Positions 7,568-15,540 of a stretch of DNA of 40,744 bases are shown in pieces. The translations under genes and the position numbers were made by a program. Within the stretch, counting starts at the first letter, position 1; the number at the start of each line of letters is the position of its first letter. The notes below the pieces were generated by a model. It had not been told where the DNA came from. It searched no databases and saw nothing but the letters and a program-made list of their open reading frames with translations. Origin of the DNA: Candidatus Aenigmatarchaeota archaeon (GTDB lineage Archaea > Aenigmatarchaeota > Aenigmatarchaeia > CG10238-14); contig JAFCCM010000011.1 in assembly GCA_017610225.1 (NCBI GenBank), positions 1-40,744 on the forward strand, in the 5' to 3' direction.

Positions 7568-8737
7568 ATGAATAATAAACATCACCTTTGTGATTATGGT
7601 TGTAGGAAACCAGCGAAGTATCAATTCAAAAATGGTAGGTGGTGTTGTAGTAAAAGTCATCAACAATGTTCTGTAAATAGAAAAAAAACAAGTAATTCAT
7701 TAAATGGACATATAGTTTCTAAAAATACATGTAAAAAAATTAGTAAATCAAATACAGGAAAAAAACATTCTAAAGAAACTAAAGAAAAAATATCAAATTC
7801 TTTAAAAGGATTTAAACATTCTAAAGAAACTAAACAAAAAATGTCTGAAAAAATTCCTTGGAATAAAGGTAAGATAAATATTTATTCCAAAGAAACATTA
7901 CATAAAATGAGTGAAAATAATAGAGGCAGAACTCCTTGGAATAAAAATATAAATAATTGTTTTTCAACTTCTTCAATAAAAAAAATGAAGCAATCTTTAA
8001 AAGGGAGAATACCTTGGAATAAAGGTAAAATAAATTGTTTTAAACATAATGAATATACTAAAAAGAAAATGTCAGAATCTCATAAAGGTTTAAATACATG
8101 GAGTAAGGGAACTAAACTTTCTAAAAAAACTAAAAAGAAAATGAGAGGTAAAACTCCATGGAATAAAGGTATTAGATTATCAATTCTTGAAATACAAACT
8201 AGATATCCAACTTTTTCTAAAATTGAAGAAATGTTATATACAAAAAATAAAGATATACAAGTACATTGTAAAAACCATAAATGTAAAAATTCAAGAGAAA
8301 AAGGTGGTTGGTTTACTCCAACTCATAATCAATATCATGATAGAATAAATGCTTTAGAAAAAGATGATGGAAATCAAGCTGCTTATTTTTATTGTTGTGA
8401 TGAATGTAAAATAGAATGCCCTTTATATAATAAAAAAGTTTCTACTCTAATAAAAAATGATAAAATTAGAGCAGGACATATTAAAGAAGAACTATACACA
8501 TTTGAAGAATATCAAACTTTTAGACAACAAGTTTTAAATCGAGAAGATGAAATTTGTGAATACTGTGGAGAAAAAGCTAATCATGTGCATCACTCTCGTC
8601 CACAGAAATTAGAACCAGGTTTTATACTTGATCCTGATTTTGGAGTAGCTTGTTGTGAAAGTTGTCATTATAAATATGGTCATAAAACCGGAACAGAATG
8701 TAGTACTGGAAATTTAGCAAATATGATATGTAGATAG
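7568..8737 (+). CDS. HNH homing endonuclease with NUMOD3 repeats
   Basis: The 389 residues divide into three parts. An N-terminal Cys module (CDYGCRKPAKYQFKNGRWCC, then SKSHQQC) is likely a zinc finger. Residues about 50-210 hold repeated NUMOD3-type DNA-binding motifs (GKKHSKETKEKISNSLKG and similar, about six copies). The C-terminal HNH nuclease has CEYCGEKANHVHHSRPQKLE and CCESCHYKYGH, with the HH pair and four Cys. It shares both terminal modules with the genes at 18609 and 25040 and the remnant at 37436, differing mainly in NUMOD3 number. It is free-standing between two conserved phage genes. Expected activity is site-specific DNA cleavage that spreads its own gene. Confidence 0.9.
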   Translation: MNNKHHLCDYGCRKPAKYQFKNGRWCCSKSHQQCSVNRKKTSNSLNGHIVSKNTCKKISKSNTGKKHSKETKEKISNSLKGFKHSKETKQKMSEKIPWNKGKINIYSKETLHKMSENNRGRTPWNKNINNCFSTSSIKKMKQSLKGRIPWNKGKINCFKHNEYTKKKMSESHKGLNTWSKGTKLSKKTKKKMRGKTPWNKGIRLSILEIQTRYPTFSKIEEMLYTKNKDIQVHCKNHKCKNSREKGGWFTPTHNQYHDRINALEKDDGNQAAYFYCCDECKIECPLYNKKVSTLIKNDKIRAGHIKEELYTFEEYQTFRQQVLNREDEICEYCGEKANHVHHSRPQKLEPGFILDPDFGVACCESCHYKYGHKTGTECSTGNLANMICR

Positions 8738-8747
8738 GAGATAAAAT

Positions 8748-10238
8748 ATGCCAACAGAAACAGATCAATATCATCAACAATTTATACATAATGTATTTGG
8801 TTGTTTTATAGAAAATACTTTAGAATATTTTGCTGATTATTTATATCCAAGATTCCAACATCAAGTTGTTGGCACGTATGATAAAGCTGTAGAATATATA
8901 ACTAAACAAGAACATTATGGTAGAGAGGGAGATAAACCAAATCTTCCTGCACTTATTCTTAACCCTACTGGTGATTTTGATTTAGATGATGCTCAATCTC
9001 TTGCAAAACAATTATGGAGATTTCCTCATTTAGCACCTCATCTAGCACAACAATTATTTATGCCAATATATCAAGATAATAATGTTGAAGTTAATGTTGC
9101 ATTTACTAGATTAAAAGGTGAGATAGAATTATTAGCTTTATTACCTTCTTTTTATGAATATTTTGATTTAAAAATATTCATAATCCAGCATTTTGGCGGA
9201 CAAGGAAGACCAATTGAACCAATGTATTTTAATGATTTTATTATTTTACCAGATGAATTAGTTAATTATCAATATTCAAATGATGCAACTGGTGAATCAT
9301 ATAAATTAGATTGGAAGAACAATGGAGCTTATGAATTTTTAGTAGAAACAACTAATAAAAATGAACTAGTAGTTCCAGGAAAATTAAAACCTAGATATAC
9401 TTTAAGAGGAATGTCAGATGGATCAACTAGATATGGTGGAATGGATGATGTTGCTAATTGGAGATTAAGTTGTATTGTTGAATATGAAATTGAGATTCCT
9501 ACGTTTCTTCTTCTTAAAACGGATTATATATTAGAAAATATAGATTTTAATTTAAGGTTTGGTTCTGCATATTCAAAATATGCAGATTATAATTTACCAG
9601 TAAATGAAATTACTATACAAAGACATTGGGATTCTGGAATGCAGGAATCCACTAATACTATAATAAATACAACGGTTGAAGATAATCCAGATGTAATGAA
9701 TGATCTAAATTCTAATACAAATACTAGTAGTATTGATGATCCTTCTATTGAGGGTAGTGGTGAAACTAATTATGACTATCAAGGATTACCACCAGAATCT
9801 TTATGTGATACAGAAAAAATAAGTAGAGAATTAATATTTAAAACTAGATATTTCCATGAAGTAACTCAAGAACAATCTGATTCAACATCAGATGTGATTA
9901 TAATATTACCAGAACTTATTTTTGATCCAACATTAATAAAAGTACAAAGTAAATATGGTTTAATGGATTATGGAGATGATTATTTATTAGAAAATGGCGG
10001 ACAGGATTTAAAAATTATAGTTGATAATGTAAATCTTAAAAAAGGTGATTTCATTGAAATATTTATATATGAAACTCCTTATGCACAACCTAATCCGTTA
10101 TTCTTATGTGCTGGTTCTTCTGTAATATCAACAACTGATGAAACACCTGAACGAGCTTCTATTGAAGTTAAATGGGCATTAACTAGTAATGCAATTTGTA
10201 AAACAAACGTATATGTACCTATGATTTTAGTGGAGTAA
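8748..10238 (+). CDS. Probable virion structural protein (496 aa)
   Basis: There is no signal peptide, membrane helix or catalytic motif. The N-terminal 170 residues mix helices and strands (WRFPHLAPHLAQQLFMPIYQ). Next come a beta-rich middle, a low-complexity Asn/Ser/Thr/Asp linker near residues 300-345 and a beta-rich C-terminal domain (DVIIILPELIFDP, FIEIFIYETPY). Long beta-rich proteins with a flexible linker are usual in tail, neck or baseplate components, so a structural role is inferred. AGGAGATAAAAT precedes the ATG. The next gene starts five bases after its stop. Confidence 0.65.
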   Translation: MPTETDQYHQQFIHNVFGCFIENTLEYFADYLYPRFQHQVVGTYDKAVEYITKQEHYGREGDKPNLPALILNPTGDFDLDDAQSLAKQLWRFPHLAPHLAQQLFMPIYQDNNVEVNVAFTRLKGEIELLALLPSFYEYFDLKIFIIQHFGGQGRPIEPMYFNDFIILPDELVNYQYSNDATGESYKLDWKNNGAYEFLVETTNKNELVVPGKLKPRYTLRGMSDGSTRYGGMDDVANWRLSCIVEYEIEIPTFLLLKTDYILENIDFNLRFGSAYSKYADYNLPVNEITIQRHWDSGMQESTNTIINTTVEDNPDVMNDLNSNTNTSSIDDPSIEGSGETNYDYQGLPPESLCDTEKISRELIFKTRYFHEVTQEQSDSTSDVIIILPELIFDPTLIKVQSKYGLMDYGDDYLLENGGQDLKIIVDNVNLKKGDFIEIFIYETPYAQPNPLFLCAGSSVISTTDETPERASIEVKWALTSNAICKTNVYVPMILVE

Positions 10239-10242
10239 TATT

Positions 10243-10539
10243 ATGAGTGAAGAAAAAGAATTTATACATTTTTGTGATAATCCGAATTGTCCAAATTATG
10301 ATTTAGAATTAAACGATGAAAGACATTACCATGATGACCATGTTATAATAGGTGCTATATGTGGTATATTAAAAACATATCCATATAAAGTTAAAAAAGT
10401 TATACCAATAATACAATTATGTTATTTTATATTTAGAACAACATTACATGCAGTAGTTGAAAAAACATTTTATTTTTGTGATATATGTCATGGCGCAATA
10501 CAATTTAAGGAAATTAATTATGACCAATTTAATAAGTAA
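10243..10539 (+). CDS. Small zinc-ribbon-like protein (98 aa)
   Basis: CDNPNCPNY near the N-terminus and CDICHGAIQF near the C-terminus give four cysteines able to bind one zinc, separated by about 65 residues. Between them is a hydrophobic stretch (VIPIIQLCYFIFRTTLHAVV) that could be a membrane-associated helix. GGAGTAATATT is the ribosome site. Its 3' end overlaps the Nudix gene start by 20 bases, so the two are probably coupled. The function is unknown. Confidence 0.65.
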   Translation: MSEEKEFIHFCDNPNCPNYDLELNDERHYHDDHVIIGAICGILKTYPYKVKKVIPIIQLCYFIFRTTLHAVVEKTFYFCDICHGAIQFKEINYDQFNK

Positions 10540-11065
10540 TTATTTAGAACAAATATATAATACAGATAAGGTTACTAAAAAAGTTAATGTTTCCGGTGGT
10601 ATTATATTTAAAGAACAACCTGGAGAAAAACCAGCACTACTACTTATACAAAGATCTGCTGATGATCATTGGCCTGGATATTTTGAATTTCCAAGGGGCA
10701 AGTGTGATTTTGGGAACAATGAAGGTTTGATTCATTGTTTAAAAAGAGAAGTAAAAGAAGAGACTGGGTTAGATATTATTCCGTTGAAATATATTGATAA
10801 ATTTTCTTATACTGCTGACAAAGGAACTAGACTTTCAACACAACATAATTTTTTATGTAAAATGAAAAATCCTAATCAGGAAATTAAATTATCTAAAGAG
10901 CATCAAAGGTATCAATGGATAACAACGCCAGGCGAAGCTGAACTAACTGTACTCCCAGAAATGAAAAAATCTATATTAAAAGCATTTGAAATGGTTGATC
11001 CAGATACACAGATAGTTAATTATCCAGAAAATGATTTTACCAATAGTGTAAATATAGAGGAATAA
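10520..11065 (+). CDS. Nudix hydrolase
   Basis: I choose ATG 10520 (MTNLISNYLEQIYN) because AAGGAAATTAATT precedes it; the longer frame lacks a ribosome site. The product has 181 residues. The Nudix box is clear: E, seven residues, then REVKEETGL, preceded by FPRGKCDFGNNE, where the first Gly is two residues farther from the Glu than in the usual GX5E. The W-P-G-Y-F-E-F-P-R-G lead-in resembles Ap4A/nucleotide pyrophosphohydrolases of the MutT/NudH type. Likely substrates are dinucleoside polyphosphates, (d)NTPs or capped RNA ends; the sequence does not decide. A 20-base overlap links it to the zinc-ribbon gene. Confidence 0.85.
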   Translation: MTNLISNYLEQIYNTDKVTKKVNVSGGIIFKEQPGEKPALLLIQRSADDHWPGYFEFPRGKCDFGNNEGLIHCLKREVKEETGLDIIPLKYIDKFSYTADKGTRLSTQHNFLCKMKNPNQEIKLSKEHQRYQWITTPGEAELTVLPEMKKSILKAFEMVDPDTQIVNYPENDFTNSVNIEE

Positions 11066-11067
11066 TC

Positions 11068-11319
11068 ATGAATCTTCAAGAAAAAATAAAATTGTCAGAA
11101 GATCTAACTGATTTATATTTAGATGAAGTTGGAGCAATGGCTATAAATACTGCTTTGAATGCAGTTAATACAGTACAAGGAGTTGCTCACGATGCTGAAA
11201 GATTAAAAAAATGGGCATCAGAGAAAATAGAAAAAAGAAGAAAGATATTAGCGAAAAAGAAGAAAGAAAAAGCTTTGAGAAAAAGAAAAAAAGGACTCTT
11301 TAATAAAATTAAATGGTAA
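11068..11319 (+). CDS. Small helical protein with highly basic C-terminus (83 aa)
   Basis: It begins two bases after the Nudix stop with GAGGAATAATC as its ribosome site. The N-terminal half is an amphipathic helix (LQEKIKLSEDLTDLYLDEVG). The C-terminal 40 residues are dominated by Lys and Arg (KIEKRRKILAKKKKEKALRK), which suggests nucleic-acid binding or a packaged core protein. With the Lys-rich gene downstream it forms a pair of basic proteins. The function is not established. Confidence 0.65.
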   Translation: MNLQEKIKLSEDLTDLYLDEVGAMAINTALNAVNTVQGVAHDAERLKKWASEKIEKRRKILAKKKKEKALRKRKKGLFNKIKW

Positions 11320-11337
11320 AAAATAGGAGTTAATGTT

Positions 11338-11910
11338 ATGGACAAAATTAAAGCTGCACAACAACTAGCAGAAAAATTACTTGATGAAGCTTGCATATGC
11401 CAGGTTGGTGGTGATAAAGGTGCATTAAAAGATGAGCCAGAATCAATTAAAAAATCTGAAGAAGATCTTAAAAAAGCTGTTAAAATGAAACAAGAAGCTA
11501 AAATTTCATCAATGGTTGATAAGATTAGTACTTATTTAGGTGAAAGCCCAACTGATGCACAAATAGCTAAAATAAGACTTGGTGTAGAAAGAAATGATAG
11601 AAATTTAAAATTGGGAAATAAGATGGATCCCAAAGCTAAAGCTAATGCTAAAAAACGTAAAGAATCAATTAAAGAAGCTGACCAAGTTAAAATAGCTCAA
11701 CAAAAAGATACTTTACTTGATAACAATGATAGAATTGTTAAAGATAAAGTTGATAAAGAAACTTGTTTAGATCCAGTTCCTACAGTTGAATCAGGAGTTC
11801 TTACTGGGGTTCAAAAATGGGGTAAACAAATTATGGATAGAAAAAGAAAAAAAGGTTTAAAAATAACACAAAAAAAAGATGAAGCTTTAAAGAAAGTTAT
11901 GAAAGGTTAA
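11338..11910 (+). CDS. Lys-rich helical protein (190 aa)
   Basis: This is a charged, almost entirely helical sequence with Lys-Ala-Glu-rich stretches (KKSEEDLKKAVKMKQEAKIS; KMDPKAKANAKKRKESIKEA). It has no catalytic motif or membrane segment. AGGAGTTAATGTT precedes the start. Composition and position after another basic protein suggest an internal virion, scaffold or DNA-associated protein; this is inference only. The glycosyltransferase gene follows after about 20 bases. Confidence 0.65.
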   Translation: MDKIKAAQQLAEKLLDEACICQVGGDKGALKDEPESIKKSEEDLKKAVKMKQEAKISSMVDKISTYLGESPTDAQIAKIRLGVERNDRNLKLGNKMDPKAKANAKKRKESIKEADQVKIAQQKDTLLDNNDRIVKDKVDKETCLDPVPTVESGVLTGVQKWGKQIMDRKRKKGLKITQKKDEALKKVMKG

Positions 11911-11930
11911 TATTTAAAAAAGGTGAATAT

Positions 11931-13232
11931 GTGAAACAATTTAATTTTGAACAAAAATTAGTAAACAACAAACCAATATCAAAACATGATATAAAAAAGT
12001 TAGGTTTATCTAATGTATTTAATAGTATAGTAAATACATTAGATGAACTTAGAAATAAAAAATTTAATATGGTTATAGTAGATTGTGTTAATAATGCTCC
12101 ATTTACACAAGATAAGTTTAAAAAACAAATATTAAAAAAGAAACAAAAATATATAATGAGTTTTAATGTATATCAACAATTATGGTATGATATATATAGA
12201 AAGAAAAAAATTCTAAAACCTGCTGGTCCAAAATTTAATAACCTCTATAGACCATATATAGGACAAGATCTTACAAATAAAACTCTATTAGTGTCCCGGA
12301 CAGGTGGTTTAGGTGACCTTTTATTTATTCAACCAAATCTTATTTATTTAAAAGAAAAATATCCAACATGTACTATTAAATTTGCCTGTGGCCCACAATA
12401 TCATGATATGATTAAGTATTGGAATTGTGTTGATAAGGTATTAGATTTACCCCATACTTTTAATCATTTTCTACAAGCTGATTACCATGCTTATTTTGAA
12501 GGTGTTATAGAAAGGTGTTTAGAAGCTCATACTAAAAATGCTTATAATTTATTTTCAAGATGGTTAGGTTTATATTTGCCTGATGATAAATTAATTCCTG
12601 TTCAAACACCAACCCCATTAAAGACAGCAATATGTAAAAGATTTTTAAAAGATCATAATATTGAAAAAAACAAATTATTATTATTTCAAATAAAAGCTTC
12701 TTCACCTATTAGAACTCCAAGACCAGGCATTTGGAAAGATTTAATGTTAAAATTAATTGATAAAGGATATCAAATTGTTATAACTGATAGTCCTCTCTCT
12801 TCTCCAAAGATAGAGTTATTTAGACAATTAGTTGGATCTAATCAGGTTTATAATTTTGCAACATTCTCTGAAACAATAGATTATACTATTGCTATGGCTG
12901 CTCTTGCTAAATGTTGTGTATCACCAGATTCATCATTAATACACATTTCAACAAGTGTTGGTACACCAGTTTTTGGTTTATATGGACCATTTCCAGGTGA
13001 AATTAGATTAACAACTTATGATAAAGTTGATTGGATAAATGCTAAAAAAGAATGTGCACCTTGCTTTCAACATGGTTCAAACCCATGTAAACACTCAACT
13101 AATGGGCATTCTAATTGTTATGATAATATAGATATTAATGAATGTGTAACTAAAATAGAGAAATTAATAAAAGAAAGTATACATCAAGATATGGACAAAG
13201 AAGCATTAATTAAACATTGTAAAATAGTTTAG
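11931..13232 (+). CDS. GT9-family (ADP-heptose:LPS heptosyltransferase-like) glycosyltransferase
   Basis: The GTG start at 11931 follows AAAAAAGGTGAATAT. The 433 residues begin with a basic N-terminal extension of about 115 residues of unknown role. The GT9 core follows: LLVSRTGGLGDLLFIQPNL (the GGLGD loop contacting the acceptor or nucleotide) and LKEKYPTCTIKFACG. Near the C-terminus lies the family signature DSSLIHISTSVGTPVFGLYG. The closing Cys cluster (ECAPCF, PCKH, NCYD, NEC) also matches GT9 relatives. Family members transfer heptose from ADP-heptose to lipid A core sugars. With HldE at 32636 this implies phage-directed heptose transfer, perhaps to host surface or virion. Confidence 0.85.
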   Translation: MKQFNFEQKLVNNKPISKHDIKKLGLSNVFNSIVNTLDELRNKKFNMVIVDCVNNAPFTQDKFKKQILKKKQKYIMSFNVYQQLWYDIYRKKKILKPAGPKFNNLYRPYIGQDLTNKTLLVSRTGGLGDLLFIQPNLIYLKEKYPTCTIKFACGPQYHDMIKYWNCVDKVLDLPHTFNHFLQADYHAYFEGVIERCLEAHTKNAYNLFSRWLGLYLPDDKLIPVQTPTPLKTAICKRFLKDHNIEKNKLLLFQIKASSPIRTPRPGIWKDLMLKLIDKGYQIVITDSPLSSPKIELFRQLVGSNQVYNFATFSETIDYTIAMAALAKCCVSPDSSLIHISTSVGTPVFGLYGPFPGEIRLTTYDKVDWINAKKECAPCFQHGSNPCKHSTNGHSNCYDNIDINECVTKIEKLIKESIHQDMDKEALIKHCKIV

Positions 13233-13372
13233 CGCATGAAGGTTATACTCATGAAAATGAAATACTAATAAGATTTGTTGAAATAATTAATGAACAAGAT
13301 AAAGAAGGTAAAATCTAAGATAGATTTGAAGGTGAGCTTATTTTATTTGGAAGTTTAAAATATCCATCATAG
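13232..13372 (+). pseudogene. Remnant of a small ORF with in-frame TAA and no start
   Basis: One frame reads AHEGYTHENEILIRFVEIIN and on to EQDKEGKI, meets TAA at 13316-13318, and resumes in the same frame with DRFEGELILFGSLKYPS before TAG. Both parts look protein-like, and there is no initiator or ribosome site. It is best explained as a gene that lost its 5' end and gained a stop. The rest of this short gap holds nothing else until the ribosome site of the gene at 13401. Confidence 0.35.
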
Positions 13373-13400
13373 AATAGAATTTAAAAAAAGGAATAACAAA

Positions 13401-13613
13401 ATGAATAAAAATCAATGGTTGAAGGATTATGGAAAAAGAATTGAAAATTTAAATTATACAATTCAAGAGTGTATTATGATTGGATTTGCTGATGGAAAAT
13501 TAGATTTAGAAGAAGTAATGAAATTATTTAGAGGGTGTATTGTAGAAATAAAAAACCTTCAAAACCAAGTTGAATCATTAAAAGAATCTTTAAGGAACAC
13601 AAATGAAAAATAA
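13401..13613 (+). CDS. Small helical protein (70 aa)
   Basis: AAAAAAAGGAATAAC precedes the ATG. The C-terminal half (VEIKNLQNQVESLKESLRNT) has heptad-like Leu and Val spacing suggesting a short coiled coil, so it may oligomerise. It overlaps the next gene by 11 bases. The family and function are unknown. Confidence 0.6.
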   Translation: MNKNQWLKDYGKRIENLNYTIQECIMIGFADGKLDLEEVMKLFRGCIVEIKNLQNQVESLKESLRNTNEK

Positions 13614-14034
13614 AAGTTTAACATTAACAGTTAAATCAAAAGATATTGAAATCATAGAAGAAAAAGATAATATTACAGTTCATATAAATAATGATATTGT
13701 TTTAAATATAATTATGGAAGGGGGTGGAATGATTCACTCTAAAGGTGATTTTTTTATTGTTTCGGAAGGTGAGTTAGGATTAATGTCTTTTGGTAATCCC
13801 TTAACTCTTGATTCAGTTAATAGTGTAATTCATCAAAATTATAGAGAATCAAAACTATTAAAAGATTTACCTGAATCAATTGAATATAAGAAAAAATGCG
13901 ATGAAGAAAATCAAAAAAATATTGAGTTTGTTATAACTCAAGAAAGATTTAATAGACTGTTAAAAGATAGAGTTACAATATTAGAAAATAAAATAGAAGA
14001 AATTGGTGATATTTTAAAAAAATTATGTGGATAA
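13603..14034 (+). CDS. Hypothetical protein, beta N-terminus with C-terminal coiled coil (143 aa)
   Basis: The first 75 residues are strand-rich (SLTLTVKSKDIEIIEEKDNI, VHINNDIVLNIIMEGGGMIH). The last 50 are helical with coiled-coil spacing (RLLKDRVTILENKIEEIGDI). It overlaps the preceding 70-aa gene and is followed within three bases by a zinc-finger gene, forming a three-gene unit. A structural or accessory role is possible; nothing in the sequence settles it. Confidence 0.6.
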   Translation: MKNKSLTLTVKSKDIEIIEEKDNITVHINNDIVLNIIMEGGGMIHSKGDFFIVSEGELGLMSFGNPLTLDSVNSVIHQNYRESKLLKDLPESIEYKKKCDEENQKNIEFVITQERFNRLLKDRVTILENKIEEIGDILKKLCG

Positions 14035-14037
14035 ATT

Positions 14038-14277
14038 ATGAAAAAAATAATATATGAAAAAATTTCTATGCCAAAAGTAAAATATATTAAATGTGATTTT
14101 TGTAAGAAAAAATATGATCCAAAAATAGAAATATTTGAAACTCAAGAAATGATTAATATTCGTCATAATTGTGGTTATGATTCTATTTTTGGTGATGGTA
14201 AATTTATTGAATTAGACATTTGTCAACATTGTTTTAAAAAAATAATGTTGACAAATTTAGAAAATAAAATATGTTAA
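14038..14277 (+). CDS. Small zinc-finger-like protein (79 aa)
   Basis: CDFCKKKYDP and, about 45 residues later, DICQHCFKKIM supply two CxxC pairs. A further Cys/His region (RHNCGYDSIFGDGKF) lies between. The pattern matches many small phage zinc-ribbon proteins of unknown role. It starts three bases after the previous stop, and its own stop is followed by the AAGGAGG ribosome site of the PAAR gene. Confidence 0.65.
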   Translation: MKKIIYEKISMPKVKYIKCDFCKKKYDPKIEIFETQEMINIRHNCGYDSIFGDGKFIELDICQHCFKKIMLTNLENKIC

Positions 14278-14292
14278 AAAAAGGAGGTTATT

Positions 14293-14584
14293 ATGCCTGG
14301 TGTAGCTCGTAAAGACGATGTTTGCACAGGTCATTGACGGATGTTTTCCCTCAAGACCTAATACTAATTGGAGTCCAGATACCTTTGTAAATGGGCGAAA
14401 TGTTCATAGACAAGGTGATTCATGGGCTTCTCATTGTTGAGGCACCCCATGCCATGGCGGGTCCTTGGCAAGCGGTTCATCAACACATTACACAAATGGC
14501 AAAGAAACTGGAAGGTGTGGTGATCCCATTAGCTGTGGTTCTTCCGTAGCATCTTGTTCTGGTGATACATTTGTTGGGAATTAG
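14293..14584 (+). pseudogene. PAAR-domain tail-spike tip gene with a frameshift and an in-frame UGA
   Basis: AAGGAGG precedes an ATG that reads MPGVARKDDVCTGH and hits TGA at 14335. One frame over, PAAR sequence continues: DGCFPSRPNTNWSPDTFVNG, then NVHRQGDSWASHC, TGA at 14438, GTPCHGGSLASGSSTHYTNG, and a C-terminal GDPISCGSSVASCSGDTFVG. Spacing matches phage PAAR proteins, which form the metal-binding conical tip of the tail spike in contractile-tail phages. The first stop is TGA followed by C, the context of +1 frameshifting in bacterial prfB; slipping one base would restore the protein. The second TGA falls where relatives, from memory, have Cys. Decay, sequencing error or recoding are all possible. 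The segment is more G+C-rich than its neighbours. Confidence 0.7.
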
Positions 14585-14653
14585 ATAGTAAATTTAAAAA
14601 ACCACGAGATGGGTCTGGATTCACAACTTGAACTCTAAGATAAGGATAAACTT

Positions 14654-14914
14654 ATGTATAATATGGGTAATACTCATAAACCTGATTTAAAAAGATTTGC
14701 AGACTTACCAGATATTAAAGAAGGAACTAAATTAAATTTTAGTGAATATAATATTACTCAAACAGAATTATTATGTTGGCTAGATAATAATACAAAAGTT
14801 AAACATGTATTAAAATATACTGAAGAAACTGATTATTATATCTTTTTTAAAAGTGAAAATGAATATAAAAAATTAAGTGAATTTTTAGAAACAAAATATA
14901 TTAAAGCTGTATAG
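14654..14914 (+). CDS. Small hypothetical protein (86 aa)
   Basis: AAGGATAAACTT precedes the ATG. The sequence (MYNMGNTHKPDLKRFADLPD at the start; YYIFFKSENEYKKLSEFLET near the end) suggests a small alpha/beta fold with no cysteine cluster or membrane segment. No family is recognised. The roughly 70 bases between it and the PAAR gene contain nothing I can identify. Confidence 0.55.
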   Translation: MYNMGNTHKPDLKRFADLPDIKEGTKLNFSEYNITQTELLCWLDNNTKVKHVLKYTEETDYYIFFKSENEYKKLSEFLETKYIKAV

Positions 14915-14925
14915 GAAAATTAATA

Positions 14926-15023
14926 ATGATGTTAAATCAAATAGATAAATCATTTAAACATGGAAAAATTTTAAAATTGGAAATTTTTGTGTTATAGAAG
15001 AAGATGTAATCATTGGAGGATAG
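14926..15023 (+). pseudogene. Remnant of a hexapeptide-repeat acyltransferase (5' end)
   Basis: AGGAAAATTAATA precedes ATG ATG. The initial frame reads MMLNQIDKSFKHGK and soon stops. Shifted by one base, the sequence continues KNFKIGNFCVIEEDVIIGG before TAG. The joined text matches the opening coil of left-handed beta-helix sugar acyltransferases (HGKNFKIGNFCVIEEDVIIG type). The remaining 150 or so residues are absent, so this is a truncated, frameshifted relic. It suggests a sugar-modification gene once lay here. Confidence 0.5.
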
Positions 15024-15029
15024 AAAAAA

Positions 15030-15458
15030 ATGAATGATAAATTAAAAAAGACTATGGAATTTTTTAGTGTTCCATGGAAATTAATAGTTGCAATAGGTAT
15101 AATAGTTAGTTTATTTGTTGGTTTATATACGATAGATAACAGGTTCGCAAAATCTAGTCAATTAGTAGCTTTAGCTTCAGAAGTGGATGAAGATATGAAA
15201 GGTAAATTTTTATTAGCAGAAGCTCAATCTGTAAAAACATTTCAAGTCTTTCAAATACAGCAAATAACAATGAATAAAGCTATTCAATTACAAATCTTAC
15301 ATATTCAAAAAGACTCTCTTGACAAAGAGTATTGGAGTTTAAAAAGTGCAATTAGAAAAAATCCTGGTGATTTAGAGTTACAGGAAGATTTTTCTGATGT
15401 TAAAATTCAAAGACAACTAATCAAAGAAAGAATAGACAAAAAAATTCTTGAAAAATAA
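15030..15458 (+). CDS. Membrane-anchored coiled-coil protein (142 aa)
   Basis: GGAGGATAGAAAAAA is the ribosome site. Residues 17-36 (KLIVAIGIIVSLFVGLYTID) form one membrane helix with a short basic cytoplasmic start, so the rest should face the periplasm. That part is an extended helix (AQSVKTFQVFQIQQITMNKA; DVKIQRQLIKERIDKKILEK), likely coiled coil. The layout resembles phage inner-membrane spanins and other lysis accessory proteins, but no spanin partner or lysis gene is visible nearby, so the lysis link is speculative. Confidence 0.65.
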   Translation: MNDKLKKTMEFFSVPWKLIVAIGIIVSLFVGLYTIDNRFAKSSQLVALASEVDEDMKGKFLLAEAQSVKTFQVFQIQQITMNKAIQLQILHIQKDSLDKEYWSLKSAIRKNPGDLELQEDFSDVKIQRQLIKERIDKKILEK

Positions 15459-15540
15459 CTAGATAGATTTTATACTCGTACCCATTAATTAATATATTTA
15501 GTAAATTATTTTTAAACTGAAAAAGAAAAAGGTAAAAATT

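Noticed and set aside
14293..14584. Genome-wide reassignment of UGA
   Set aside because: Many intact genes here end at TGA in ATGA overlaps (for example 26522, 34364, 39094), and the phage tRNA-Trp has a CCA anticodon, so UGA is a normal stop.
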